From the NCBI RefSeq assembly GCF_000240165.1, contig NC_017586.1:5035228-5099227 (forward strand): 64,000 nucleotides of DNA, in the 5' to 3' direction. The position numbers were made by a program, and so were the translations under genes. The notes beneath the pieces were generated by a model. It was given only the letters and a program-made list of their open reading frames with translations. It had not been told where the DNA came from and searched no databases. Source of the stretch: Streptantibioticus cattleyicolor NRRL 8057 = DSM 46488 (GTDB lineage Bacteria; Actinomycetota; Actinomycetes; Streptomycetales; Streptomycetaceae). How positions within the stretch are numbered: position 1 is the first letter of the stretch; each line of letters opens with the position of its first letter. Positions 17,027-25,719 of the stretch are shown here, one piece after another.

Positions 17027-18237
17027 TTGCCCTCCCAGTGCGGGTTCTCCCAGATGACGGTCCCGCCCATGCCGAAGCCGACGCACATGGTGGTCAGGCC
17101 GTAGCGGACGTGCGGCTGCTCCTCGAACTGCCGGGCCAGCTGGGTCATCAGCCGGACGCCGGAGGAGGCCAGCGGGTGGCCGTAGGCGATCGCGCCGCCG
17201 TACTGGTTGACGCGCGCGTCGTCGTCGGCGATGCCGTAGTGGTCGAGGAAGGCGAGCACCTGCACGGCGAACGCCTCGTTGATCTCGAACAGGCCGATGT
17301 CGGAGATCGACAGCGCGGCCTTGGCCAGCGCCTTCTCGGTGGCCGGCACCGGACCGATGCCCATCACCTCCGGCTCCACGCCCGCGAAGGCGTAGGAGAC
17401 CAGCCGCATCTTCACCGGGAGCCCCAGCTCCGCGGCGACGTCCTCGGCGGCCAGCAGGGAGGCGGTGGCGCCGTCGTTGAGACCGGCCGCGTTGCCCGCG
17501 GTCACCCGGCCGTGCGGACGGAACGGGGTCTTCAGCCCGGCCAGTTGCTCCAGCGTGGTGCCCGGGCGCATCGGCTCGTCGGCGGTGGCCAGGCCCCAAC
17601 CGGTCTCGCCGGCCTCAGCGTTGGTGCGGCGCACCGAGATCGGCACCAGATCCTGCTGGATCTTGCCGTTGGCGTACGCCTTGGCGGCCTTCTCCTGGCT
17701 GCGCACCGCGTACTCGTCGGCGCGGGCCTTGGTCAGGTGCGGGAAGCGGTCGTGCAGGTTCTCCGCCGTCATCCCCATGAACAGGGCCGACTCGTCGACC
17801 AGCTTCTCGGAGACGAACCGCGGGTTGGGGTCGACGCCCTCGCCCATCGGGTGGCGCCCCATGTGCTCGACGCCGCCGGCCACCACGACGTCGTACGCGC
17901 CGAAGGCGATGCCGCCGGAGGTGGTGGTCACCGCGGTCATCGCGCCGGCGCACATCCGGTCGATGGAGAACCCGGGGACGGTCTTGGGCAGCCCGGCCAG
18001 GATACCGGCGGTACGGCCCAGGGTGAGCCCCTGGTCACCGATCTGGGTGGTAGCCGCGACCGCCACCTCGTCGATCCGCTCGGCGGGCAGCTCGGGGTTG
18101 CGCCGCAGCAGCTCCCGGATGCACTTGATCACCAGATCGTCGGCACGGGTCTCGTGGTAGATGCCCTTCGGGCCCGCCTTGCCGAACGGGGTGCGGACGC
18201 CGTCGACGAAGACGACATCCCTAGCGGTACGAGGCAC
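17023..18237 (-). CDS. fadA: Acetyl-CoA C-acyltransferase (3-ketoacyl-CoA thiolase)
   Basis: 404-residue thiolase that cleaves 3-ketoacyl-CoA with CoA in beta-oxidation. The acylated cysteine is C96 (SIDRMCAGAMTAV). The C-terminal catalytic motifs NEAFAVQ, GGAIAYGHPLASSG and CVGFGMGG are present. The GTG at 18237 follows AGGGAG by about 8 bases; the longer open frame has no ribosome-binding site and a non-homologous arginine-rich head. It is first in the fadA-fadB operon and couples to fadB. A near-palindrome about 145 bases upstream could bind a lipid-responsive repressor. Confidence 0.93.
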   Translation of the reverse strand: MPRTARDVVFVDGVRTPFGKAGPKGIYHETRADDLVIKCIRELLRRNPELPAERIDEVAVAATTQIGDQGLTLGRTAGILAGLPKTVPGFSIDRMCAGAMTAVTTTSGGIAFGAYDVVVAGGVEHMGRHPMGEGVDPNPRFVSEKLVDESALFMGMTAENLHDRFPHLTKARADEYAVRSQEKAAKAYANGKIQQDLVPISVRRTNAEAGETGWGLATADEPMRPGTTLEQLAGLKTPFRPHGRVTAGNAAGLNDGATASLLAAEDVAAELGLPVKMRLVSYAFAGVEPEVMGIGPVPATEKALAKAALSISDIGLFEINEAFAVQVLAFLDHYGIADDDARVNQYGGAIAYGHPLASSGVRLMTQLARQFEEQPHVRYGLTTMCVGFGMGGTVIWENPHWEGK

Positions 18238-18256
18238 GTTGGCTCTCCCTTTGACT

Positions 18257-18280
18257 GTGTTCGCTCGCCTCCGGGCGCTC
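18257..18280. repeat. 24-nt exact repeat, copy 1 (fadA leader)
   Basis: These 24 bases, starting GTGTTCGCTCGCCTCC, recur without a mismatch at 41173-41196 just after zapE. The core can fold as CGCC-TCCG-GGCG. The flanks differ between copies. This copy lies 20 bases upstream of the fadA start codon, on the non-template side. Confidence 0.6.
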
Positions 18281-18381
18281 GGCCCGGCCGCGCGCGCCAT
18301 GACGGGGCGGCGCCGGGCGTGGCGGGCATCCCGGCAGAGCCCGCCGCAAGGAGAACCCGCGGCGGCTCACGAACGTCATGC

Positions 18382-18393
18382 TACTTATGAGTA
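18382..18393. promoter_or_regulatory. Near-palindrome upstream of fadA, possible operator
   Basis: TACTTATGAGTA is a 12-bp palindrome with one mismatch in an unusually AT-rich patch of the 325-base gap between fadA and rnd. TetR-type regulators of fatty acid genes often bind such sites. The link to fadAB control is inference. Apart from this site, the repeat copy and the rnd hairpin, the gap shows nothing else. Confidence 0.35.
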
Positions 18394-18506
18394 ACCAGCG
18401 TGCCCAGTCCCCCCGCCCTAAGCGGCGAAGGTCACATCCCGCCACGGTCCGGACGAGTGACGAGGAAACGGCGCACCGGCCCCGGCCCGGCCCGCCGCCG
18501 AACAGC

Positions 18507-18557
18507 GCTCCGGCCGGTCACCCGGGGCGTGCAGAGGCCCGGGTGACCGGCCGGAGC
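18507..18557 (-). terminator. Hairpin downstream of rnd
   Basis: Perfect 20-bp inverted repeat (18507-18526 with 18538-18557) with an 11-base loop, beginning 5 bases past the rnd stop on the minus strand. No T-run follows. Likely transcription terminator of rnd. Confidence 0.8.
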
Positions 18558-18562
18558 GGGTC

Positions 18563-19810
18563 TCAGGCGCCGCTTTCGGCGGCGGTCAGCGCCTTCGCCA
18601 CCACCTCGGAGACCAGCTCGATCTGCCAGGCGCGGGCGCCTCGTTCGGCGAGCCGCAGCGCCACCGCCTCGGCGGTCGCCGGGCGCGGCGGCTCCCAGCA
18701 CACCCGGCGGACGGTGTCCGGCGAGACGAGGTTCTCCTGCGGCAGGCCGAGCCGCTCGGCCAGCTCGGTGACGGCGGTACGGGCGGCGGCGAGCCGGGCC
18801 GCGGCGGCCGGGTCCTTGTCCGCCCAGGCGCGCGGCGGCGGCGGCCCGGAGGGGGCCGGCCCGGGCTGCGGCAGCTCCCGTTCCGGCAGCCCGCGCGCGT
18901 GGTCCACCGCCTTCTGCCAGCTCTCCAGCTGACGGCGGGACATCCGGTTGCCGAACCCGGGCAGCGCGGCGAGCGCGTGCGCGTTGGGCGGCATCGCCAG
19001 GGCCGCGGCCACGATGGCGGCGTCGGTGAGCACCCGGCCGGGGGAGACGTCCCGTTCCCGGGCGATCCGGTCGCGCAGGTTCCACAACTCCCGTACCACG
19101 CCGAGCTGTCGGCGCCGGCGGATCTTGTGCATCCCGGAGGTGCGGCGCCACGGGTCGGTACGCGGGGCGGGCGGGGGAGCCGCCGCGATCGCCGCGAACT
19201 CCTGGAGCGCCCACTCCAACTTGCCCTGGGCGCGCAGCTCTTCCTCCAGCGCGTCGCGCAGGTCCACCAGCAACTCCACGTCGAGCGCGGCGTACCGCAG
19301 CCACGGCTCGGGGAGTGGACGGGTGGACCAGTCCACGGCGGAGTGGCCCTTCTCCAGGGCGAAGCCGAGCACGTTCTCCACCATCGCGCCGAGGCCCACC
19401 CGGGCGAAGCCGGCGAGCCGCCCGGCCAGCTCGGTGTCGAACAGCTTGGCCGGCCGCATCCCGATCTCGTCGAGGCAGGGCAGGTCCTGGGTGGCCGCGT
19501 GGAGCACCCACTCGGTGTCGGCGAGCGCGTCGCCCAGCGCGGACAGGTCGGGACAGGCGACGGGGTCGATCAGCGCGGTCCCTGCTCCGGCGCGGCGCAG
19601 CTGGACCAGGTAGGCCCGCTGCCCGTAGCGGTAGCCGGATGCGCGCTCGGCGTCCACGGCGACCGGGCCGGTGCCCGCCGCGAAGGCCGCCACCACGTCG
19701 GCGAGGGCCTGCGGGTCTGCGGTCACCGGCGGGATGCCGTCGCGCGGGTCCAGCAACGGGACCGGCGCCGGAATTGCTTCGCTTGCTGCGGTCTCAGGGG
19801 CGTCGGTCAC
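18563..19810 (-). CDS. rnd: Ribonuclease D-like 3'-5' exoribonuclease
   Basis: 415 residues. A DEDDy exonuclease domain fills roughly residues 25-215: GPVAVDAERASGYRYGQRAYL (acidic D-x-E), HAATQDLPCLDEIGM, and LRYAALDVELLVDL giving the Tyr-x3-Asp of the DEDDy type. An HRDC domain follows around residues 220-310 (ELWNLRDRIARERDVSPGRV, ALAALPGFGNR). The family trims tRNA and other structured RNA 3' ends. GTG 19810 is the start. The gene is monocistronic, with its own terminator and a repeat-rich region upstream. Confidence 0.9.
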   Translation of the reverse strand: MTDAPETAASEAIPAPVPLLDPRDGIPPVTADPQALADVVAAFAAGTGPVAVDAERASGYRYGQRAYLVQLRRAGAGTALIDPVACPDLSALGDALADTEWVLHAATQDLPCLDEIGMRPAKLFDTELAGRLAGFARVGLGAMVENVLGFALEKGHSAVDWSTRPLPEPWLRYAALDVELLVDLRDALEEELRAQGKLEWALQEFAAIAAAPPPAPRTDPWRRTSGMHKIRRRRQLGVVRELWNLRDRIARERDVSPGRVLTDAAIVAAALAMPPNAHALAALPGFGNRMSRRQLESWQKAVDHARGLPERELPQPGPAPSGPPPPRAWADKDPAAAARLAAARTAVTELAERLGLPQENLVSPDTVRRVCWEPPRPATAEAVALRLAERGARAWQIELVSEVVAKALTAAESGA

Positions 19811-20418
19811 CCGTCAAGGGTAGCCGGGCCCGCTCACCGGCCGCTCCGCCCAGCCCCCCGGTCGACCACGGACCAGGTCGGAACGGGGGCGCGAGCAGCG
19901 GCGCGTGCGTGTGCCGGGCTCCGCCGTAGGACGCCGGGGCGCCGGGCGGGGGAGGCACGGCGTGGAGTGGGGCGGGCGTGCCCGGGCCGGGATCGGGCGG
20001 AGCGGTGGCGTGTGCGTTGGGGTTGGGGGGCGTTCGGGTGCGCGGGACGGGGAGGCTGCGTACGGCATCGGGCGTCGGGGCGCTGAGCCGACGCGGGGGT
20101 GGCGGGGCGTGAAGCGGGGCGCGCGGATCCGGGCCGGGCTCCGGCGGATCCGACGCGGGTGCGCGGGCGCGGGGCGAGCCGGCGTGCGCGTGCGGGGTGG
20201 GGGCTCGGGGTGCCGGGCCGCCGGCGGGGCGTGAAGCGGGGCGCGGATGCCTGGGCCGGGCTCTGGCGGAGTCGGCGCACGGGTGCGGGGTGGGGCCCGA
20301 CGGTACGGGCGGGGCGCGGGGAACCGGCGTACGCGGGGAGCGGGCGCCGGGGCGCACGGGGCGGCGCCCGCCGACGGAAACGTTCCGTCCACGGGCGCCC
20401 GTGCGGGCCGGCCGCCGG
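19811..20418. repeat. G-rich degenerate repeat region between rnd and whiI
   Basis: 608 bases without a believable gene. The plus strand is G-rich with three diverged copies of a unit beginning CGTG(A/G)AG(C/T)GGGGCG at about 19961, 20108 and 20230 (spacing 147 and 122 bases). Each is followed by a GGGCCGGG-x-TC-like block about 20 bases on. The frames through it give proline- or glycine-rich low-complexity translations with no start signals, so I read it as non-coding repeat DNA. The repeats lie upstream of rnd and downstream of whiI. Confidence 0.6.
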
Positions 20419-21081
20419 TCAGTGGATGATGCCGGTGCGCAGTGCCACCGCCACCATGCCCGCCCGGTCGCCGGTACCCAGCTTGCGGGCGATGCGGGCG
20501 AGATGGCTCTTGACGGTGAGGGCGGAGAGCCCCATCGACACCCCGATCGCCTTGTTCGACTGGCCCTCGGCGACCAGCCGGAGCACCTCGACCTCGCGGC
20601 CGGACAGCTCGCGGTAGCCGCCCGGGTGGCCGGGAACGCCCGGTGGACGGCGCTGGAGCCGCGCTCCGGGGGCCCCGATCGGCGCGGCGCCGGGACGCTG
20701 GGTGAGGCCGACGTTGGTACGGGTGCCGGTGACGACGTACCCCTTGACGCCGCCGGCGAGGGCGTTGCGTACCGCTCCGATGTCGTCCGCCGCGGAGAGC
20801 GCCAGCCCGTTGGGCCAGCCGGCCGCCCGGGTCTCGGCGAGCAGGGTCAGCCCGGAACCGTCGGGCAGGTGGACGTCGGCGACGCAGATGTCCCGCGGCG
20901 TGCCGACCCGGGGGCGGGCCTCCGCGATCGACGACGCTTCGATCACGTCGCGCACCCCGAGGGCCCACAGATGCCGTGTCACGGTGCTGCGGACGCGCGG
21001 GTCGGCGACGACGACCATGGCCGTCGGCTTGATCGGGCGGTAGGCGACCAGGCTTGTGGGATGGTCGAGAAGAACCGACAC
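20419..21081 (-). CDS. whiI: Sporulation response regulator WhiI
   Basis: 220-residue NarL/LuxR-type response regulator matching WhiI (S. coelicolor SCO6029), needed for late sporulation and known to act as a heterodimer with BldM. In the receiver domain the phosphoacceptor position is D69 (ICVADVHLPDG), with S96 and K113 in the usual pocket places. The normally paired N-terminal acidic residues read A26-D27 (VVVADP), an atypical pocket. The C-terminal LuxR helix-turn-helix is complete (LSGREVEVLRLVAEGQSNKA through LGTGDRAGMVAVALRTGIIH). GTG 21081 follows AGGAGG; the longer open frame is non-coding. A sigma-WhiG-like promoter lies 80 bases upstream. Confidence 0.92.
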   Translation of the reverse strand: MSVLLDHPTSLVAYRPIKPTAMVVVADPRVRSTVTRHLWALGVRDVIEASSIAEARPRVGTPRDICVADVHLPDGSGLTLLAETRAAGWPNGLALSAADDIGAVRNALAGGVKGYVVTGTRTNVGLTQRPGAAPIGAPGARLQRRPPGVPGHPGGYRELSGREVEVLRLVAEGQSNKAIGVSMGLSALTVKSHLARIARKLGTGDRAGMVAVALRTGIIH

Positions 21082-21160
21082 CGGGCCTCCTGTGGGCTGA
21101 CGGGACACACCGGCGAATGGGGGAGGAACCGGGTGTCCGTGGGGGATAAGGTCACAGTCT

Positions 21161-21188
21161 CCTTCGGCAGCATCCGAACCCGGCTTTA
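21161..21188 (-). promoter_or_regulatory. Sigma-WhiG-type promoter of whiI
   Basis: Read on the minus strand: TAAA (21188-21185), 16 bases, then GCCGAAGG (21168-21161). The consensus of the flagellar/WhiG sigma class is TAAA-N15 or so-GCCGATAA. It lies about 80 bases before the whiI start, and whiI is known to depend on sigma-WhiG. The rest of the gap up to 21467 holds an AT-richer stretch (21185-21225) that could carry regulator sites, and nothing else recognised. Confidence 0.75.
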
Positions 21189-21467
21189 GGGAAAGATCAC
21201 GATTTATTGCGTAACAATTCGGACGAGGCGGGCGCACAGGTGATCGGATCCAGGCGAATTTCGTATCGAGTCGGTCACGGATAGTCCGTTCCGGGTGCCG
21301 TCCGCCCATCGCCGCGCAGCCGTCCGCCGCACCCGCCGGGTACGTGCACGCGCCGTTCCGTACGTCCGCTCGGCCGCGCGCGGCCACGCCCCGGCGGGCG
21401 CCGGGCGCGTGGGCGGGACGGCGCCCCCGCCGGGGCTCCGGCGCGGGCGTTGACGGGGGAGGCGGCG

Positions 21468-22094
21468 TCAGCGCGGGCCGCGGCGCTTGGGGAGCGAGAC
21501 GATGCCGCCGCTCTGGTCGTCCTGGGCCGGCGGCAGCCCCGCGCTGGTGCACAGGAACTCGCACCACGCGGCCAGGTGCGCCGCGACGTCCGGCGCCCCG
21601 GCCGGGGTGAGCCCCGGGGTCCACGAGGCGCGCACCTCGATCTCGGTGGTGTCCGGACGGTCGGCCAGGGCGCCGAAGTGGTGCGAGGAACTGCGTGACA
21701 CCGTGCCGCCCGCCTCCGCGTACCCCGCGCCGCGCGCGTCGAGCGCACCGGTCAGCCACGACCAGCACACCTCCGGCAGCAACGGGTCCGCCGCCATCTC
21801 CGGCTCCAGCTCCGCCCGGGCGAGGGTGACCACCCGGAACGCGCCATGCCACGCCTCGTGGCCGGCCGGGTCGTGCAGCAGGATCAGCCGGCCGTCCGCC
21901 AGCTCCTCGCCCTCCACCACGACCGCCGCCTCCAGCGCGTAGGCGTGGGGGGCGAGCCGTTTGGGCGCGGGCATCGGCGACAGCTCCACCTCGGCCCGCA
22001 CCCGGGCCGTCCGTAGCGCGTCGACCGCCTGCCGGAAGACGGGCGGCGCCTCACCGCCGTCCTCGTCCGCGAGGTGCCCCTGAGCCACAGCCAT
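21468..22094 (-). CDS. DUF3000 family protein
   Basis: 208 residues, matching the actinobacterial DUF3000 family. It opens [20 protein letters not shown], then has [12 protein letters not shown] and [20 protein letters not shown], and ends with a proline-poor basic tail. No catalytic motif, signal peptide or membrane helix is visible, so it is predicted cytoplasmic. It is divergent from hemE (111-base gap), an arrangement I recall as conserved in Streptomyces, but that gives no function. ATG 22094 is the start. Confidence 0.8.
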   Translation of the reverse strand: MAVAQGHLADEDGGEAPPVFRQAVDALRTARVRAEVELSPMPAPKRLAPHAYALEAAVVVEGEELADGRLILLHDPAGHEAWHGAFRVVTLARAELEPEMAADPLLPEVCWSWLTGALDARGAGYAEAGGTVSRSSSHHFGALADRPDTTEIEVRASWTPGLTPAGAPDVAAHLAAWCEFLCTSAGLPPAQDDQSGGIVSLPKRRGPR

Positions 22095-22205
22095 GCCCGG
22101 AAGACTAGGCCGCTGGCACCCGCGCGTCCGGTAGGGACACCGGCATGGGCGGGTCGCCGGGCCCGGCCGGGGAGGGCCGCCGCCGGGGCGTGGGAAGATT
22201 CAGGG

Positions 22206-23345
22206 GTGAGTGCTGAAGACGCAGGCGTGAGTGCCGAAGAGCGAGCCGACGGACCCGGCGCGGCCGAGGTCCGCCGCCACCCCAACCCGCTGACCGCCGA
22301 CTCGGCGTTCATCCGCGCCTGCCGCCGCGAGCCGGTCCCGCACACCCCGGTGTGGTTCATGCGGCAGGCCGGGCGCTCGCTGCCGGAGTACCACAAGGTG
22401 CGCGAGGGCGTCCCGATGCTGGACTCCTGCATGCGTCCCGACCTGGTCACCGAGATCACGCTGCAGCCGGTCCGCCGCCACAAGGTGGACGCCGCCATCT
22501 ACTACAGCGACATCGTGGTCCCGCTGAAGGCCATCGGGCTCGACCTGGACATCAAGCCCGGCGTCGGCCCGGTCTTCGCCGAGCCCGTCCGCAGCCGTGC
22601 CGACCTCGACCGGCTCCGCCCGCTCGAACCCGGTGACGTCCACTACGTCACCGAGGCGATCGGCATGCTCACCGCGGAACTCGGTGCCACCCCGCTGATC
22701 GGTTTCGCCGGCGCACCGTTCACGCTCGCCAGTTATCTGGTCGAAGGCGGTCCGTCCCGCAATCACGAACGCACCAAAGCGCTCATGTACGGCGACCCGC
22801 AGCTCTGGGCCGACCTCCTCGACCGGCTCGCCGGGATCACCGCGGCCTTCCTGAAGGTGCAGATCGAGGCGGGCGCCTCGGCGGTGCAGCTCTTCGACTC
22901 CTGGGCCGGCGCCCTCGCCCCGGACGACTACCGGCGCTCCGTCCTGCCCGCCTCGGCCAAGGTCTTCGACGCGGTGGCCGGATACGGCGTGCCGCGCATC
23001 CACTTCGGTGTCGGCACCGGCGAACTGCTGGGCCTGATGGGCCGGGCCGGCGCCGACGTGGTGGGCGTCGACTGGCGCGTCCCGCTGGACGAGGCGGCCG
23101 GCCGGGTCGGCCCGCACAAGGCGCTCCAGGGCAACCTCGACCCCGCCGTGCTCTTCGCCCCGACGCCGGCGGTGGAGACCAAGGCCCGCGAGGTGCTGCA
23201 CGCCGCGCAGAGCGCCCCCGGCCACATCTTCAACCTCGGCCACGGGGTGATCCCGGACACCGACCCGGACGCGCTCACCCGGCTCGTCGACTTCGTCCAC
23301 ACCGTCACCGAGGACACGAGCGGCGCACGGCCCGGGGCACGCTGA
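22206..23345 (+). CDS. hemE: Uroporphyrinogen decarboxylase
   Basis: 379 residues. The enzyme decarboxylates the four acetate side chains of uroporphyrinogen III to give coproporphyrinogen III. Signatures: [18 protein letters not shown] near residue 55, [18 protein letters not shown] and the second family motif around [17 protein letters not shown]. Two in-frame GTG codons (22206 and 22227) sit in near-identical contexts (GTGAGTGC-x-GAAGA), so the true start is ambiguous; both precede the conserved part. It leads a hemE-hemY-hemQ operon and diverges from DUF3000. Confidence 0.93.
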   Translation: MSAEDAGVSAEERADGPGAAEVRRHPNPLTADSAFIRACRREPVPHTPVWFMRQAGRSLPEYHKVREGVPMLDSCMRPDLVTEITLQPVRRHKVDAAIYYSDIVVPLKAIGLDLDIKPGVGPVFAEPVRSRADLDRLRPLEPGDVHYVTEAIGMLTAELGATPLIGFAGAPFTLASYLVEGGPSRNHERTKALMYGDPQLWADLLDRLAGITAAFLKVQIEAGASAVQLFDSWAGALAPDDYRRSVLPASAKVFDAVAGYGVPRIHFGVGTGELLGLMGRAGADVVGVDWRVPLDEAAGRVGPHKALQGNLDPAVLFAPTPAVETKAREVLHAAQSAPGHIFNLGHGVIPDTDPDALTRLVDFVHTVTEDTSGARPGAR

Positions 23346-23379
23346 AGCCGGTGCCGGCGCGGGTGGCACAGTGGACGTC

Positions 23380-24948
23380 ATGAGCGCAGCGAGGTCGCAA
23401 CGTCCTGAGGAAACCGCCACCCCGGAAGCGGCCGACGGCCCGGAGGCCCCCGGCGGCGCGGCCGGTGCCGCCACGCTCGGGCACGTCGTGGTCGTCGGCG
23501 GCGGCATCTCCGGGCTCGCCGCCGCCCACCGGCTGGTGACCGCCGGTGCCCGGGTCACCGTGCTGGAGGCCGCCGACCGGCTCGGCGGCAAACTCCACGC
23601 CGACGAGATCGCCGGGGTCCCCGTCGACCTGGGCGCCGAGTCCATGCTGGCCCGGCGCCCGGAGGCGGTCGCGCTCGCCCGGCGGGTCGGCCTCGGCCCC
23701 GACCTCCAGCCGCCGGCCACCGCCCAGGCCGCGCTGTGGACCCGGGGCCGGCTGCGCCCGATGCCGCGCGGCCACGTCATGGGCGTCCCCGGCGATCTCC
23801 AGCCGCTCTCCGCCTCCGGGGTGCTCTCCCCGGCCGGCCTCGCCCGCATCCCCCTCGACCACGTACTCCCGCGCACCGAGGTCGGCGAGGACGTCGCCAT
23901 CGGCGAGTACGTGGCCGCCCGCCTCGGCCGCGAAGTGGTCGACCGGCTCGTCGAACCCCTCCTCGGCGGCGTCTACGCGGGCAACTCCTACCGCCTCTCC
24001 ATGCGGGCCGCCGTGCCCCAGCTGTACGCCGCCGCCCGCGCCGAACGCTCGCTGATCGAGGGCGTACGGGCCGTCCAGGCCAAGGCGGCCTCCTCCACCG
24101 CGCAGGAGTCCTCCGGCCGCGCCGTCACCGGGGACGACCGGGCGGGCGCCGCGGCCGGACCGGTCTTCATGGGCATCGCCGGCGGCGTGGGACGGCTGCC
24201 GCTCGCGGTCGCCGACGCCTGCCGCGCCGCGGGCGCCGACATCCGCACCGGCACCCGGGTGCACACCCTGCGGCGGACGGCCGACGGCTGGCGGCTGGCC
24301 GCAGACGGCCCCGGCGGACGGTACGCCCTCCAGGCCGACGCCGTGGTGCTCGCCGTCCCCGGCCCCGCCGCGGCCCGGCTGCTCGCCGCCGAGTCGCCCG
24401 GGGCGGCGGCCGAACTGAGCACCGTGGAGTGCGCCGGCATGGCGCTGATCACCATGGCCTTCCGCCGCCGCGACCTGCTGAACGCCCCCGCCGGCAGCGG
24501 CTTCCTGGTGCCCCCGGTCGACGGCCGCACCATCAAGGCGGCCACCTTCGCCACCCGCAAGTGGGGCTGGATCGACCAGGCCGGCCCGGACACCTTCGTG
24601 CTGCGCACCTCCATCGGACGCCACGGCGAGGAGGCCGACCTGGCCTGGGACGACACCGACCTGGTGCGGCTGTCCCGGGAGGACCTGGCACAGGCCGCCG
24701 GGGTCACCGCGGTGCCGGTCGCCGCCCGGGTGACCCGGTGGACCGAGGGCCTGCCGCAGTATCCGGTCGGCCACCTGGAGCGCACCGCGCGCGTCCGCGA
24801 ACACGTCGCCAAGCTGCCCGGCCTCGCGGTCTGCGGCGCCGCCTACGACGGCGTGGGCATCCCGGCCTGCGTCGCCACCGCCGACCGCGCCGCCGACGAG
24901 GTACTGGCCACCCTGCGCACGGCCGTCCGGAACGACGCGGGAGAATAG
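23380..24948 (+). CDS. hemY: Coproporphyrinogen III oxidase / protoporphyrinogen oxidase (HemY/CgoX)
   Basis: 522-residue FAD-dependent oxidase. After a ~33-residue variable head comes the dinucleotide-binding [17 protein letters not shown] and [20 protein letters not shown]. Near the end are [18 protein letters not shown] motifs. In actinobacteria HemY with HemQ is known to form the coproporphyrin-dependent route, oxidising coproporphyrinogen III to coproporphyrin III, so cgoX is the functionally better name. ATG 23380 was chosen over GTG 23371; neither has a strong ribosome-binding site. It lies 34 bases after hemE and 4 before hemQ. Confidence 0.92.
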   Translation: MSAARSQRPEETATPEAADGPEAPGGAAGAATLGHVVVVGGGISGLAAAHRLVTAGARVTVLEAADRLGGKLHADEIAGVPVDLGAESMLARRPEAVALARRVGLGPDLQPPATAQAALWTRGRLRPMPRGHVMGVPGDLQPLSASGVLSPAGLARIPLDHVLPRTEVGEDVAIGEYVAARLGREVVDRLVEPLLGGVYAGNSYRLSMRAAVPQLYAAARAERSLIEGVRAVQAKAASSTAQESSGRAVTGDDRAGAAAGPVFMGIAGGVGRLPLAVADACRAAGADIRTGTRVHTLRRTADGWRLAADGPGGRYALQADAVVLAVPGPAAARLLAAESPGAAAELSTVECAGMALITMAFRRRDLLNAPAGSGFLVPPVDGRTIKAATFATRKWGWIDQAGPDTFVLRTSIGRHGEEADLAWDDTDLVRLSREDLAQAAGVTAVPVAARVTRWTEGLPQYPVGHLERTARVREHVAKLPGLAVCGAAYDGVGIPACVATADRAADEVLATLRTAVRNDAGE

Positions 24949-24952
24949 CCCC

Positions 24953-25675
24953 ATGACCGACAACGCCGCCCCCGCCAAGGCCCCCAACGCGGGCAAGAAG
25001 GCCCGTGACCTCAACGAGGTCATCCGCTACACCCTGTGGTCCGTCTTCAAGCTGCGCGACGTGCTCCCCGAGGACCGCGCCGGCTACGCGGAGGAGGTCG
25101 AGGAGCTCTTCGAACAGCTCGACGCCAAGGACGTCACCATCCGCGGCACGTACGACCTGTCCGGGCTGCGCGCCGACGCCGACGTGATGATCTGGTGGCA
25201 CGCCGAGACCTCCGACGTGCTCCAGGACGCCTACAACCGCTTCCGCCGCACCAAGCTGGGCCGCTCGCTGGAGCCGGTCTGGTCCAACATGGCGCTGCAC
25301 CGCCCGGCCGAGTTCAACAAGTCGCACATCCCGGCCTTCCTGGCCGACGAGACGCCGCGCGAGTACGTGAGCGTCTACCCGTTCGTGCGCTCCTACGACT
25401 GGTACCTGCTGCCCGACGAGGACCGCCGCCGGATGCTCGCCGACCACGGCAAGATGGCCCGCGGCTACCCGGACGTACGCGCCAACACCGTCGCCTCCTT
25501 CGCCCTCGGTGACTACGAGTGGGTCCTCGCGTTCGAGGCCGACGAGCTGCACCGCATCGTGGACCTCATGCGCCACCTGCGCGGCTCCGAGGCGCGGATG
25601 CACGTCCGTGAGGAGATCCCGTTCTTCACCGGCCGCCGCAAGGCCGTGGCCGACCTGGTGGCCGGCCTCGCCTGA
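24953..25675 (+). CDS. hemQ: Coprohaem decarboxylase (HemQ/ChdC, chlorite dismutase-like)
   Basis: 240 residues of the chlorite-dismutase-like fold. It makes the last step of the coproporphyrin route, oxidative decarboxylation of coprohaem to haem b. Recognisable segments are [40 protein letters not shown] and [23 protein letters not shown], the last containing the haem-ligating histidine region, followed by [18 protein letters not shown]. It starts 4 bases after hemY, so translation is probably coupled. A hairpin (25686-25714) ends the operon. Confidence 0.93.
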   Translation: MTDNAAPAKAPNAGKKARDLNEVIRYTLWSVFKLRDVLPEDRAGYAEEVEELFEQLDAKDVTIRGTYDLSGLRADADVMIWWHAETSDVLQDAYNRFRRTKLGRSLEPVWSNMALHRPAEFNKSHIPAFLADETPREYVSVYPFVRSYDWYLLPDEDRRRMLADHGKMARGYPDVRANTVASFALGDYEWVLAFEADELHRIVDLMRHLRGSEARMHVREEIPFFTGRRKAVADLVAGLA

Positions 25676-25685
25676 GCCGCCCCGA

Positions 25686-25714
25686 CGCCGGGCCGCCCCG
25701 TGGCCGGCCCGGCG
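25686..25714. terminator. Hairpin between convergent hemQ and the TIGR04222-type gene
   Basis: 9-bp perfect arms (25686-25694 with 25706-25714) and an 11-base loop within the 44-base gap between two convergent genes. Likely a shared terminator. Confidence 0.6.
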
Positions 25715-25719
25715 GCCGG

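Noticed and set aside
17027-17599. 191-codon N-terminal extension of the fadB frame
   Set aside because: It overlaps fadA in another frame, has no homologous look, and a coupled GTG at 17026 gives the standard start.
19794-20357. Proline-rich 187-codon minus-strand frame in the rnd-whiI gap
   Set aside because: Low complexity with repeats reflecting the underlying DNA repeats, no ribosome-binding site, and overlap with the start of rnd.
21082-21852. Upstream extension of the whiI frame
   Set aside because: It lies over the promoter and the DUF3000 gene, translates to Arg/Pro/Ala-rich sequence, and AGGAGG precedes GTG 21081.
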